Counted from the stretch's first letter, positions 35,833 through 45,945 are shown. The stretch is 64,000 nucleotides of DNA from Bacteroidales bacterium (GCA_015061085.1 SUXG01000001.1:62001-126000); one strand, 5' to 3'. Made by a program: numbers and translations. The notes: generated from the sequence alone by a model not told the origin.

Positions 35833-35873
35833 TCGGTCGAGATTGCATTAAGCATTCTCGACCGAAATTTTAT
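35833..35873 (+). terminator. terminator after rnr
   Basis: TCGGTCGAGA (35833-35842) pairs with TCTCGACCGA (35856-35865) and is followed by AAATTTTAT. Confidence 0.7.
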
Positions 35874-35929
35874 CAACTGATTGAATGAATTTGTCGGTTA
35901 ATGAGCCGCCGAATGTGATGATTTGCTAC

Positions 35930-37384
35930 CTATACGTCTGATTGTTTGCTTAATGAAAAATCAAATCGAAGACCGCCTTCCGGACGATTGCTGACACTTA
36001 TCGTGCCTCCATGAAACAACACAGCGTGTTTGACAATTGCCAGCCCGAGGCCTGTACCACCCATTCGTCGAGAGCGTCCTTTATCCACACGATAAAATCT
36101 TTCGAACAATCTTGACAATTGACTTTCTTCCACACCACAACCATCATCTTCAAAACGAATAAGACATTCCGAATCGGTGTTTTTTAGCAGACTGATATAG
36201 ATGTTATTTCCTTCAGAGTAGGCAATTGCGTTCTCTGTAAGATTGCGAAATATGGAGCCAATTAACGATGTGTTTCCATCTACGACCACTTGCTCGTTAA
36301 AGTCTGTGTGCAAGGTTAAGCGCTCTTCGTCAGGCATTATTTCCAATTCTTGTGCAATTTCGGTTAGGATGTCATTAATCACGACAGGCTCTTTTTCAAT
36401 CAGAGAGCTGCCGTCTTCCATACGTGTTATCAGTGATACATCGAGCAACAATCGTCGCAAACGCTCATTGTTGGCGTAGCATCGTTCTATAAGTTCCTGG
36501 CGTTTGTCTTCACTCAAATCTATGCCTGAGAGGAGTGTCTCAAGACACACCTGTATGGATGCGACAGGCGTTTTAAGCTCGTGGTTAATATTGTTGGTCA
36601 ATTGTCGTTTGATGCGTATTTTTTCTTGCTCCTCACGCATTGCGACTTCGTGTGCTTTGTCTCTGTCTTTTATGGTTTGTTGCCATTGGGCATAGAGTTG
36701 AACAATATGATTTGAAATGGAGCCGAGCTCATCATTTGGGAATGGTTCGTCTTCATTAAAAAATTCGCCTTTTTTTGCTTTTTGAGCAAAGCGATCAAGA
36801 CGCTTGATAGTCTTGCCGAGGCGTTGAGTGGTGTGATAGGCAAAAATACTCATTGCTATACTAATAACTATCAACACACCGGCAAACAACCAGTCAGGAC
36901 CTAATTGTTGAAGCAGAGTTTCGGAATAGGGGATAGCTGAGCGAACGATAACATCTTTGCCACGTGTCGCCGAATAAAAGTATTCGCGACCATCACTTGC
37001 CGACTGTCGAGTGATGTAATGTCCGTATCCGGTCAACATTGTATTTACTATTTCGGTGCGTCGGCTATGATTGTCAAGTGAATCCGGTGCTATCATATTG
37101 TCATATAGAACGACTCCGGAATGATCGATTATCGTGATACGCAAGTCCTCAAATGGCTTTTTGCGGGTCGATTCAAAATCATCGATGGATTGATTGCTTT
37201 CGATGACTTCAAGCAATGATTGATTGTAAGTCTGAAGTTGCAGATTTAACAATTCAGACTTGTGCTGTTTTTCGCGAACATATTGAAAGCCGATGAAGCA
37301 TAGGACTATCATCCACGAATAGACAAACAGCGTCAGAAACAATCGCTGATGATATGACAGTTTAATCGCGGAAGCCATAGCCAA
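35930..37384 (-). CDS. sensor histidine kinase of a two-component pair
   Basis: 484 residues. TM1 (about 14-33) and TM2 (about 166-184) flank a periplasmic domain of about 130 residues; then come a HAMP-like linker (185-240), HisKA with NNINHELKTPVASI (His268) and HATPase with FRNLTENAIAYS, DDGCGV and GGTGLGLAIVKH. The start overlaps the end of the response-regulator gene by 23 bases, so the two are translationally coupled. The architecture resembles RprX and PhoR kinases; which stimulus it senses cannot be told. Confidence 0.92.
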   Translation of the reverse strand: MAMASAIKLSYHQRLFLTLFVYSWMIVLCFIGFQYVREKQHKSELLNLQLQTYNQSLLEVIESNQSIDDFESTRKKPFEDLRITIIDHSGVVLYDNMIAPDSLDNHSRRTEIVNTMLTGYGHYITRQSASDGREYFYSATRGKDVIVRSAIPYSETLLQQLGPDWLFAGVLIVISIAMSIFAYHTTQRLGKTIKRLDRFAQKAKKGEFFNEDEPFPNDELGSISNHIVQLYAQWQQTIKDRDKAHEVAMREEQEKIRIKRQLTNNINHELKTPVASIQVCLETLLSGIDLSEDKRQELIERCYANNERLRRLLLDVSLITRMEDGSSLIEKEPVVINDILTEIAQELEIMPDEERLTLHTDFNEQVVVDGNTSLIGSIFRNLTENAIAYSEGNNIYISLLKNTDSECLIRFEDDGCGVEESQLSRLFERFYRVDKGRSRRMGGTGLGLAIVKHAVLFHGGTISVSNRPEGGLRFDFSLSKQSDV

Positions 37385-38057
37385 AACCTGAACGTGTCAC
37401 AATATACGAGCCATAAATACCTATTTTTGAGCGCAGACGAGTGATGTTTACATCAATCGTACGGTCGAGGACGACGACCTCATCGCTCCAAATACGACTT
37501 AGAATTTGCTCGCGCGAACAAATCTTCCCTCGATGTGAAATCAGATAAGCCAATAGTTCGAACTCTTTACGCGCAAGTTTGATTTCTTCTCCGTCGATTA
37601 AACAACGTTTGAACTCCAAATCCAGATGCAATCCATCGACTTTCAAAACGTTTGGCTTTTCCTCCTTCGAATGATTTTTGTGTCCCGATGTGCGGCGGAG
37701 AACACTCTTCACGCGTGCGATTACATTACGGATAGTGTACGGTTTCATTATGTAGTCGTCGGCACCGATGTTTAGCCCCATAATCATATCATCTTCCGAA
37801 TCTCGTGCAGTACAAAATATGATAGGTATCTCGGCTGTCGTTACGTCTGACTTCATCATTCTCGCCATTTTGATGCCACTGATTTCGCCCATCATAATGT
37901 CAAGCAGCACTAATGAGTAAGACTTGAGATCGTAGGTCAATGCCTGCTCTGCACTGAAGGCTATATCGACATCGTAGCCCTCGTTTTCGAGATTTAGCTT
38001 CAAAACTTCACACAATGTCTCTTCGTCGTCCACTATCAATATGCGTTCTGTAGTCAT
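37362..38057 (-). CDS. OmpR/PhoB-family response regulator
   Basis: 231 residues: a receiver with acidic pocket D10/D11 (IVDDEE), phospho-acceptor Asp53 (LLDIMMGEISG), Thr83 and Lys105, and a C-terminal winged-helix DNA-binding domain (about 133-231) with RGKICSREQIL and VVLDRTIDVNITRLRSKIG. First gene of the pair; the kinase gene overlaps its 3' end. A TATTTTTG box lies at 38080-38087 (minus), with CAAA 18 bases further, consistent with its own promoter. It resembles Bacteroides RprY. The divergent neighbour encodes an outer-membrane barrel and is a plausible target. Confidence 0.93.
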   Translation of the reverse strand: MTTERILIVDDEETLCEVLKLNLENEGYDVDIAFSAEQALTYDLKSYSLVLLDIMMGEISGIKMARMMKSDVTTAEIPIIFCTARDSEDDMIMGLNIGADDYIMKPYTIRNVIARVKSVLRRTSGHKNHSKEEKPNVLKVDGLHLDLEFKRCLIDGEEIKLARKEFELLAYLISHRGKICSREQILSRIWSDEVVVLDRTIDVNITRLRSKIGIYGSYIVTRSGFGYGFRD

Positions 38058-38252
38058 AATGTGTATAGATTATTTTGTGCAAAAATACAGCAAAAAAACG
38101 AATGACAAAACATGCAGCGCAAGATTTAACGAAATTGTAATATTTTATTCATAATTTTGTGTTTATGGTCTTGGTCCTGATATTGATATAAAATATTCTA
38201 ACTATCTTTGCAGTGTCAATGAAAAGTAATGAGAATTTAAAAAAACGACATA

Positions 38253-39236
38253 ATGAAATTATCAAACATTATCGCAATAGCACTTATCGTCTGCTCAAAC
38301 TTAATATCACATGCCCAAGAAGTTAAATCCGATGCTCCAAAGGGCAAAGCCATAGTGCAAGTGTTTACAAATTTCCATGCCGGCTTCGGTGAGGACAATG
38401 ACAATATAGGTTTCGAATTAGACCGTAGCTATCTCGGCTATGAATACAATTTTGGTAAAGGACTTTCGGTAAAAGCAGTGATGGACATCGGCATGTCATC
38501 GGATGTCGATGACTATCATCGCATCGTATATATTAAAAATGCCATGGTGTCATGGACGACAGGCTCTCTTACACTCAACGGAGGTCTTATCTCGACCACG
38601 CAATTTAACTTCCAAGAAAAATTTTGGGGTTATCGCTATGTCATGAAATCATTTCAAGACAAATATAAATTCGGTAGCAGTGCCGACTTAGGTCTTTCGG
38701 CAAGCTACAAATTTACTGATTGGATCTCTGCCGATGCTATCGTAGTCAACGGCGAAGGCTATAAAAAAATACAAATCAATGAGGGACTGAACTATGGTCT
38801 TGGGGTAACATTGACTCCGATTAAAGGTTTTCAAGTGAGAGTCTATGGCGGTTTAAATCAAAGTGGTGTTGACGGAATGGCTGACATGGTCAACATTGCA
38901 GGATTTGCAGGCTATAAAAACAATAGATTTTCCGTCGGCGCAGAGTATAACTACATTATGAATTCGTCATACACAAAAGATGAGGATCAAAGTGGCTACT
39001 CGGTGTTTGCATCAGTTAATCTCCCCAAAAAGATCTCTTTGTATGCTCGATATGACGATATCTATTCACGAAACGATTGGAATATCGCAAAGGATGAAGC
39101 ATCTGCAATTCTTGGTGCTGAATTTAAACTCGGTAAATATGTAAAACTCTCGCCAAACTTCAGAATGACTATGCCTAAAGCCGATGGCGCCACAAATCAA
39201 TATTCGGCATACGTCAACTGCTACTTCGGCTTTTAA
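38253..39236 (+). CDS. outer-membrane beta-barrel protein, porin-like
   Basis: 327 residues: signal peptide (1-21, ISHAQ), then alternating amphipathic strands rich in Tyr, Gly and Phe throughout, ending in AYVNCYFGF with the C-terminal Phe typical of outer-membrane barrels. It resembles phosphate-selective-type porins of Bacteroidota in general texture, without a diagnostic motif. A TATCTTTG box (38203-38210) lies 42 bases upstream. It is divergent from the two-component operon and upstream of a Na/Pi cotransporter, so phosphate or anion uptake is a reasonable guess. Confidence 0.75.
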   Translation: MKLSNIIAIALIVCSNLISHAQEVKSDAPKGKAIVQVFTNFHAGFGEDNDNIGFELDRSYLGYEYNFGKGLSVKAVMDIGMSSDVDDYHRIVYIKNAMVSWTTGSLTLNGGLISTTQFNFQEKFWGYRYVMKSFQDKYKFGSSADLGLSASYKFTDWISADAIVVNGEGYKKIQINEGLNYGLGVTLTPIKGFQVRVYGGLNQSGVDGMADMVNIAGFAGYKNNRFSVGAEYNYIMNSSYTKDEDQSGYSVFASVNLPKKISLYARYDDIYSRNDWNIAKDEASAILGAEFKLGKYVKLSPNFRMTMPKADGATNQYSAYVNCYFGF

Positions 39237-39455
39237 TTGATTGAGGAACGCCTAAATATCTGTGTATTTGAGGATAAGAAGTCTTTAGATGCACAATTCT
39301 TGTTTGTCGGGGAAAGTGTTGCCTGAATTCGGTTTAATAATAGTTTAACATTTTTGATATATTTAAGAAATCTACTGATTGTAATTTTGCAATGTCAAAA
39401 AAGGGAATAGAAATATTGAATATAGAAATTAAAAACTACAGCAAAAAAGAAATTT

Positions 39456-39926
39456 ATGATTAAACGATTAACAATTGCACTTGTGGCACATGATGCTATG
39501 AAACATGACCTCGCTGAATGGGTCGCATGGAATTGGGAAAAACTATTGTCTCATCGCTTGATATGCACCGGGACTACAGGACGCATTGTGACCGAAACAA
39601 TTATGAGCAGCAAAAAAGCAGAAATGTCAAATACGAGATTTGATATCACTATGCTCAAATCCGGACCATTGGGTGGAGACCAACAACTCGGAGCTATGAT
39701 AGCCAACGAAGAAATCGATATGCTAATCTTCTTTTGGGATCCGATGTCAGCCCAACCACATGATGTCGATGTGAAAGCACTTCTGCGACTGGCAACTCTT
39801 TACAATGTGCCGACAGCTATCAATCGCTCAACTGCTGATTTTATGATTTCTTCCGCTCTTTTGGCTTCAGCCGATTATAAGCCGGTCATAAAGGATTACA
39901 CTTCCTACATAAAAAGAATCGTCTGA
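39456..39926 (+). CDS. mgsA: methylglyoxal synthase
   Basis: Converts dihydroxyacetone phosphate to methylglyoxal and inorganic phosphate, a bypass of lower glycolysis used when phosphate is short. The 156 residues match the family: ALVAHDAMKHDLAEW, TGTTGRIV, LKSGPLGGDQQLGAMI and FFWDPMSAQPHDVDVKALLR. Product release and allosteric control by phosphate are family knowledge. A TAATTTTG box (39382-39389) lies 66 bases upstream and a terminator overlaps the stop. Confidence 0.94.
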   Translation: MIKRLTIALVAHDAMKHDLAEWVAWNWEKLLSHRLICTGTTGRIVTETIMSSKKAEMSNTRFDITMLKSGPLGGDQQLGAMIANEEIDMLIFFWDPMSAQPHDVDVKALLRLATLYNVPTAINRSTADFMISSALLASADYKPVIKDYTSYIKRIV

Positions 39927-39957
39927 CGATAGCACTTTATCGTGAAGACGATTTTTT
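39917..39957 (+). terminator. terminator overlapping the mgsA stop codon
   Basis: AATCGTCT (39917-39924) pairs with AGACGATT (39946-39953), followed by more T. The stem begins inside the last codons of mgsA. Confidence 0.8.
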
Positions 39958-40105
39958 GCTTTCGTGTCGCAACAATGGGATTGCTTGCGTTGTTAAAATA
40001 TTAAAATTTTAATATAATAAGTTTTTAATACAAATATTTTCGTATTGTAACATTTTTGAAACATAATTATAGTTACTTTGCACCCGGAAACATAATTTAT
40101 TTTTT

Positions 40106-41842
40106 ATGGGTATATTACAAATATTCACGCTATTAGGAGCGTTAGGCATGTTCCTCATTGGGATGAACATGATGAGTTCGGGCCTGCAGAAAGCGGCAGG
40201 TGAGAAATTACGCGGATTTTTGTCGGCAATGACATCTAATCCGTTTAAGGGAGTTTTGACGGGTTTGGGTATAACATCAGTTATACAGTCTTCGTCAGCA
40301 ACAACCGTAATGGTCGTTAGTTTCGTAAACGCAGGATTGCTCACATTGACACAGGCAATCGGTGTTATCATGGGTGCAAATATCGGTACGACAGTCACCG
40401 CATGGATGGTGGCATGGTTGGGCTTCAAAGCCGACATCTCGATTCTTGCTGTCCCGATGATGCTCTTCGGTTTCCTTTTCTCTAACTCTAAAAAAGATCA
40501 ACGCAAAAATATCGGTGAACTAATCATCGGTTTCTCACTTCTCTTCCTTGGTCTTTCATTCATGAAAGAGTCTGTTCCTGATCTTCGTCAGACACCGGAA
40601 GTGCTTCAGTTTGTGACAACCTGGTCGTCTTATGGCTTTGGTTCAGTGCTTTTGTTCCTTGTGTTTGGTACAGTGCTCACACTCGTGTTGCAGTCATCAT
40701 CAGCGACAATGGCCATCACTCTCATCATGCTGAGCATGGGTTGGATCCCATTCAACATGGCTTGCGCAATGGTGCTTGGTGAAAACATCGGTACGACTAT
40801 CACAGCCAATATCGCAGCATCTGTCGGAAACACACAAGCCAAACGCGCAGCGATGTCGCATACGATATTTAATGTCACAGGTGTTGTTTGGGCGTTAATC
40901 CTCTTCAATCCATTCCTTAAATTGGTCGGTTTTGTTACTGAAAATTTGTTTGGTTTGCCAAATCCTGCTGCTGAAGGATTTGCAGTCACAGAAGCCGGAA
41001 CGGCATCTTCTACAGCGGCACTATACGGACTTTCAATGCTTCACACGCTTTTCAATACTATTAATATGTTGTTATTGATATGGTTTACGGGAGCAATTGC
41101 AAAAGCTGTCAGTTGGATTGTCAAAGCGCCGAAGAATCAAGAGAGCGATGCTTTCCGTCTTAAATATATCTCAGCCGGACCTCTTGCCACTCCGGAACTA
41201 TCTGTGGAACAAGCATTTGAAGAAATTATTCACTTTGCAAACATATCAAAGAACGGAGCAGAATATATTAAGTCGGCAATTAATGAGTCAGACAACGATA
41301 AGTTTGAAGAATTGCGTCAGAAACTTGTGAAATATGAAGAGATTTCCGATCGCATAGAATTTGAAATTGCAACATTCCTTAACGAAGTTTCTTCAGAGGA
41401 AATCAGCGAAAGCACTTCGATTAAGATTAAAGCGATGTATAAGATCATCGGTGAGCTTGAGTCTTTGGGCGACTCGGGTGAAGCTATCAGTCGAATACTT
41501 TCAAGAAAGAATATTAACAAAAAGAAATTTGACAACAATTCCATTAAGAATCTTAACGCCATGGCAGATGCTGTCGAACAAGCATATAACGCAATGATCG
41601 AAAACCTTACGCTTGCTCACAAAGGCGAACTTGTCAATATCTTAAATGCAAATAATGCTGAAGATCGTCTGAATACACTTCGCAACAATCTCAGAGATGA
41701 GATGATAGAAAACATCGACAATGACGGAAAGAACTATCATACAGGCGTTTACTACATCGACATCGTAAATACTTACGAGCGTATGGGCGACTTCATGATA
41801 AATATCTCACAAGACCTCGAAAGAGCGTTCATTCGCAAGTAA
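40106..41842 (+). CDS. Na/Pi cotransporter family protein with PhoU-like C-terminus (copy 1)
   Basis: 578 residues. Two inverted PNaS repeats form the membrane part (about 1-335), each with the QSS(S/A) signature: QSSSATTVMVVSFVNAGL and QSSSATMAITLIMLSMGW. A cytoplasmic PhoU-like helical domain follows (about 370-575). The family imports or exports phosphate in exchange with Na+. A paralogue lies 20 kb downstream (60189). A single-gene transcript is suggested by the terminators on both sides. Direction of transport cannot be decided. Confidence 0.9.
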   Translation: MGILQIFTLLGALGMFLIGMNMMSSGLQKAAGEKLRGFLSAMTSNPFKGVLTGLGITSVIQSSSATTVMVVSFVNAGLLTLTQAIGVIMGANIGTTVTAWMVAWLGFKADISILAVPMMLFGFLFSNSKKDQRKNIGELIIGFSLLFLGLSFMKESVPDLRQTPEVLQFVTTWSSYGFGSVLLFLVFGTVLTLVLQSSSATMAITLIMLSMGWIPFNMACAMVLGENIGTTITANIAASVGNTQAKRAAMSHTIFNVTGVVWALILFNPFLKLVGFVTENLFGLPNPAAEGFAVTEAGTASSTAALYGLSMLHTLFNTINMLLLIWFTGAIAKAVSWIVKAPKNQESDAFRLKYISAGPLATPELSVEQAFEEIIHFANISKNGAEYIKSAINESDNDKFEELRQKLVKYEEISDRIEFEIATFLNEVSSEEISESTSIKIKAMYKIIGELESLGDSGEAISRILSRKNINKKKFDNNSIKNLNAMADAVEQAYNAMIENLTLAHKGELVNILNANNAEDRLNTLRNNLRDEMIENIDNDGKNYHTGVYYIDIVNTYERMGDFMINISQDLERAFIRK

Positions 41843-41889
41843 TAGCTCTTTCTTGAAAATTGAGCTACAGATTTATATTAGTAAAAATA

Positions 41890-41932
41890 AAAAAATGCAC
41901 ACAATGGGATTAGTCCTGTTGTGTGTTTTTTT
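41890..41932. terminator. bidirectional terminator between convergent genes
   Basis: CACACAATGGGA and TCCTGTTGTGTG pair over 12 positions (41898-41925, some G-T). A T run follows on the plus strand, and an A run precedes it, giving a T run for the leftward EamA gene as well. Confidence 0.8.
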
Positions 41933-41948
41933 ATGAGCATGATTGAAG

Positions 41949-42848
41949 TTATCGTTTTGTAGTGATAATCATGAAAGTGATTGCACCCATTGCCAACAGT
42001 ATGCCGACGATGATATTTGTCGTCAATGCTTCGTTGAACACTATTGTGCCGACAAGGATTGCAGTAATTGGCTCAAACACCCCCAATACAGATGCTTTCG
42101 TCGCTCCGATATTGCGTGTTGCTAATGCCAATGTCGCAGTAGAAATAATAGTCGGCAATATGGCAAGTCCAACGAGATTTAACCAATCGTTTGCGCAGTC
42201 GATACCGGCTGTTGCTTCAGCTCCGGAATGAATTATCGTCCCCATAAAAATGACTGCACCGACCGACAGCGAATAGAATGTCAATAACGAGCTGGAAATA
42301 TTGGCTATAGTCTTGTTGCGATTGATAATGACGATGAATATGGCATAGACAGTTGCCGATCCTAACGACAAAAGGACTCCTATCGGGTCGATTGTCTGAG
42401 AAGAATCACTTTGAGTCATTATAATCACCCCGACAAAGGTCACAACGATGCTCAGCCACACTTGCCATGAAGGAATGACACGAAGAAAGACCATGATGAT
42501 TGCGACCACGACAGGATAAAGGAAAATTAAAGTCGTGGCAAGTCCGGAAGCGATATAGTTATAGGCTTCAAACAGAAAAACACTGCTCGCAGTGTAGAGA
42601 CACCCCAAAATCAACATTATTCCGGCTTGTTTCCACGAGAGTCGGAAACTTTGTTTTTGCAAAATCAAGAACAAACCCAAAAGAGCGACGGCTATCCCAT
42701 AGCGAAAAAACAAAATAGACTCAATCGATACGCCTTTGCTCATCAAAGGCATTCCGAAAAGCGGATTTAATCCGTAGGTTATCCCTGTGATGATTCCTGC
42801 CGGATAACCGATAATAGCATTACGACTTAACTTTCCCATTCCTCGCAA
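41949..42848 (-). CDS. EamA (DMT superfamily) transporter
   Basis: 299 residues with ten predicted membrane helices in two EamA repeats. Typical phrases are YGLNPLFGMPLMSKGVSIESILFFRYG in the first half and FEPITAILVGTIVFNE in the second. The family exports metabolites such as amino acids or nucleosides; the substrate is not readable. Start could be the first Met or the one three codons later. A TAACTTTG box lies at 42914-42921 (minus). Confidence 0.88.
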   Translation of the reverse strand: MRGMGKLSRNAIIGYPAGIITGITYGLNPLFGMPLMSKGVSIESILFFRYGIAVALLGLFLILQKQSFRLSWKQAGIMLILGCLYTASSVFLFEAYNYIASGLATTLIFLYPVVVAIIMVFLRVIPSWQVWLSIVVTFVGVIIMTQSDSSQTIDPIGVLLSLGSATVYAIFIVIINRNKTIANISSSLLTFYSLSVGAVIFMGTIIHSGAEATAGIDCANDWLNLVGLAILPTIISTATLALATRNIGATKASVLGVFEPITAILVGTIVFNEALTTNIIVGILLAMGAITFMIITTKR

Positions 42849-42927
42849 CGTTTTACACTTTACAATTTAGAGAAGCTCCCTTGATATTTTTCTATAAAGA
42901 TTAAATTTGGCGACAAAGTTAGCAATT

Positions 42928-42961
42928 TTTGTTCGAAATAGAATGATTTTTATTAACTTTG
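42928..42961 (+). promoter_or_regulatory. promoter for the 878-aa secreted protein
   Basis: TTTG (42928-42931), 22 bases, then TAACTTTG (42954-42961); spacing slightly long. The leader would be about 125 bases. Confidence 0.45.
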
Positions 42962-43092
42962 CATCAGATAATTAAAAACAGAGTGCGAAACATAATTATT
43001 ATTCAATTTGTTAAAGATTGAGATAATTGTGTTGAATAGTTGTATAGTATATTTAACAACAAAATAAATTATTAACTAAAAACAATTCAAAC

Positions 43093-45729
43093 ATGAAGAA
43101 ATTTTTACTTTCATTGGCTATGGTGCTTGGCCTTGTCAGCTATGCAACAGCCGGAACAATTTCCTTCACAATGGATCAGGTGACACTGAAAACTACAGGT
43201 GTGACAGACAATTATGGAAACCCTGAAATCGATGGTTTTACATACGACATCATTGATGCAGTCGTATCGAAACAATCTGGCTCGTCTGTGCCAAGTTACA
43301 ACAATTCCAACTCTGATCTACGCATTTATGCAAATGGCACAATGACATTAACTACAACAGATGGCACAAACTTCGAAAACATTGTCTTTACAATTCCTTC
43401 GAGTGGTAATGGTCAGACTCGTATGGCTGCTATCACAGCATCTACAGGTGATATAACTTTTGATAATTCAGCTTGGACATTGACTTGGACAGGTAGCGCA
43501 TCAGAAGTAACTTTCACTGTGGGAGCAAAAGCTGAATGGGGTACTGAAACAACAAAAGCCGGTCGTTTCGTAATTTCTGCTATGGAAGTGACTACAGGCG
43601 GTGCCGGCATCGAACGTAGCGAAACTCCTGTCATCTCTCCTGAAGAAACTACATTTAGCGATGAAGGCGTGGCTGTGACTATCTCTGCTGCTACAGGCGC
43701 AAGCATCTACTACACTCTCGACGGCACTACTCCTACTGAAGAGTCTGATCTCTATGTTGCTCCTATCGCATTGACAGAAACAACTACAGTTAAGGCTATC
43801 GCAATCGAAGAAGGTAAATCTGCTTCGGCTGTTGCAGAAAAGACCTACACTTATCGCAGTGGTTCATTCCAAATGACAAGCGTTCTTGGTTCGGCTGCTT
43901 TAGGCGAAACCTATAACGTAGGTGGCGTAGTGACTGCTATTTGTACTCGTGGTATCGTTGTGACCGACAATAGCGGCTCTCTCTTTGTTTACAGCTCTTC
44001 ATTCCCTTACAAGGACTACGCAATCGGTGATCAAGTATCTTTCACAGGCACTGTAGGCGAATACGGCACAGGCCTTCAGTTTGACGGCAATGCTGTGACT
44101 ATCGAAAAGTGGGGCAACCAAGCGTACTCTTACCCTGCTCCTACAACAATCGATTGGGCATCAGCCGTAGCTCGTTCTGCTTCTGAACAAGCTTATTACA
44201 CAACAATGGAAGGTACACTTGCCATCTCAGGTAACTTCTACAACGTCGAGCTTGGCATTGAAAACGTACAAGGTTCTATCTATTATGCAACTGACGAAGT
44301 AAAAGCTAAAATGGCTAATGGTCAGGATGTGAAACTCAAAGGTTACTTCATCTCAGTATCAAAAAAGGAAAGCACTAAATTTGCAAATCTTTTGGTGACA
44401 GAAGTTGTCGCAGAAGGTGATGAAAAACCGGTAGAAGTAGAAAAAGTGGCTAATATCGCTGAATTTATCGAAAAGGGTCTTGCTGACGAAAGCACTATCT
44501 TCGAAATCACAGGCGAAGTGGCTGTGACATACCAAAACGGTCAAAACCTCTACGTAAAAGATGAGACAGGTCAAATCCTTGTGTATGGTTCTCTTGAAAA
44601 CCAATACAACAATGGCGACCGCCTCACAGGCATACAAGGCTCGTTCAAAAACTACTACAGCACATACGAAATGGTCGCAAACTCTAAATCTTTCGGTGCT
44701 GCAACTGCCGGTGCTGCCATAGAGCCAACTCCTACATATATCGAAAATATCGTTCCTGAAATCCAAAACCACTACATCCTTCTCGAAAACGTGACTCTCG
44801 ACACTGAAAACAGCAAATTTATCGACGTTATCGATGCCGACATCACATACTACAACAAGTTTGCTATCGAACTCCCTGAACCGGGCGAATACAACGTGAT
44901 AGCAGTGGTTAACTACTATCAAGCTAAGGGTGCAGAATATCCTGAACTCCAAGTTTATCCTATTGAATTTGTAGGTCAAGTGACACCTCCTGTCGAAGCT
45001 ACAGCTGCAACTCTCGCAGAAGCTCTCGAAATGGGTGCTAACGGCGAAACAGGCGAAATCAAGTTTACAGGCGATGTGATTGTAGTTTACAAAAACAATC
45101 GCAACATCTACGTTAAGGATGACACAGCTTGGACACTCCTCTACAACAAGAATGACGTGGAAATGCCGGCATACAAGAATGGCGACGTAATCACAGGCTT
45201 CAAAGCAATCTATGCTCTTAACGATAATCATCCTCAATTCATCCCGGTTGCTGATTTTGCAGCAGCTACAGCAAACGCTCCGGTAGCTCCTGTTTCAATC
45301 ACAACAACAGGTGTGGCAGAAGAAAACTACCACAAATATGTGAGCCTCGAAGCAGACTTTAAGGCAAATGACGATAAGAATGGTACTGCTACCGACAATG
45401 CCGGCACAGCGACTATCTATGCACAATGGAACAACACATATTCAGATCCTATCGTTGCTCTTGCGGCTGACGGCGAATACGTAATTCGTGGTTTCGTAAG
45501 CTCATACAAGGGTGCTTATCAACTTCTTGTAAGCGAATTTGTCAGCGTTCAATCAGTTGAAGGTGTAGTTCTTGATCAACCAATCGCAATCGTTGGCAAT
45601 AATATCATCGCTCCGGAAGGTGCAGATATTTACACAATCGGTGGTGTTCGCGTAAACGGCGAAAACCTTGCTTCAGGCGTATATGTAGTGCGCGTGGCAG
45701 GCAAATCGTTCAAAGTAATCGTGAAGTAA
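43093..45729 (+). CDS. secreted protein with chitobiase-C-like and three OB-like repeats, T9SS-type tail (878 aa)
   Basis: Signal peptide 1-20. An N-terminal beta domain (20-170) is followed by a chitobiase/beta-hexosaminidase C-terminal-like domain (about 176-253; IYYTLDGTTPTEESDLY). Three similar OB-like modules come next (about 258-450, 455-600, 635-820). They carry the shared phrase (I/V/F)(T/G)G.V...Y.N(G/N)(Q/R)N(L/I)YVKD(E/D)T and a 'NGD.(L/I)TG' turn, resembling DUF6359/YhcR-type OB folds. The end (IYTIGGVRVNG ... SGVYVVRVAGKSFKVIVK) is a sorting-like tail. No catalytic motif seen. It may bind carbohydrates or nucleic acid outside the cell; this is inference. Confidence 0.78.
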   Translation: MKKFLLSLAMVLGLVSYATAGTISFTMDQVTLKTTGVTDNYGNPEIDGFTYDIIDAVVSKQSGSSVPSYNNSNSDLRIYANGTMTLTTTDGTNFENIVFTIPSSGNGQTRMAAITASTGDITFDNSAWTLTWTGSASEVTFTVGAKAEWGTETTKAGRFVISAMEVTTGGAGIERSETPVISPEETTFSDEGVAVTISAATGASIYYTLDGTTPTEESDLYVAPIALTETTTVKAIAIEEGKSASAVAEKTYTYRSGSFQMTSVLGSAALGETYNVGGVVTAICTRGIVVTDNSGSLFVYSSSFPYKDYAIGDQVSFTGTVGEYGTGLQFDGNAVTIEKWGNQAYSYPAPTTIDWASAVARSASEQAYYTTMEGTLAISGNFYNVELGIENVQGSIYYATDEVKAKMANGQDVKLKGYFISVSKKESTKFANLLVTEVVAEGDEKPVEVEKVANIAEFIEKGLADESTIFEITGEVAVTYQNGQNLYVKDETGQILVYGSLENQYNNGDRLTGIQGSFKNYYSTYEMVANSKSFGAATAGAAIEPTPTYIENIVPEIQNHYILLENVTLDTENSKFIDVIDADITYYNKFAIELPEPGEYNVIAVVNYYQAKGAEYPELQVYPIEFVGQVTPPVEATAATLAEALEMGANGETGEIKFTGDVIVVYKNNRNIYVKDDTAWTLLYNKNDVEMPAYKNGDVITGFKAIYALNDNHPQFIPVADFAAATANAPVAPVSITTTGVAEENYHKYVSLEADFKANDDKNGTATDNAGTATIYAQWNNTYSDPIVALAADGEYVIRGFVSSYKGAYQLLVSEFVSVQSVEGVVLDQPIAIVGNNIIAPEGADIYTIGGVRVNGENLASGVYVVRVAGKSFKVIVK

Positions 45730-45755
45730 AAAATCTCTCATGTTATAAATATTCC

Positions 45756-45792
45756 GGAAGAGGGTGCATATCGCATCCTCTTTCGTTTTTTA
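45756..45792 (+). terminator. terminator after the 878-aa gene
   Basis: GGAAGAGGGTGC pairs with GCATCCTCTTTC over 12 positions (two or three G-T), followed by a T run. Confidence 0.85.
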
Positions 45793-45945
45793 TGATCTGA
45801 TTGTTGTGTCGGCAGGTTTTAGCGATAGTCATTTTCTACAAATTTTCTGGCCGGGTTAAGTTGGTTTTGTGGATTTTGTAATTGCTGTCAGAGTCTGTGG
45901 TCAATCTTTTGTGGTTTATTTTCAACTACATTGACGTGAGGCTAT

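Noticed and set aside
44359-45237. 292-codon minus-strand ORF opposite the 878-aa gene
   Set aside because: Antisense shadow of a well-supported multi-repeat protein; rich in Cys, His and Val with no domain pattern.
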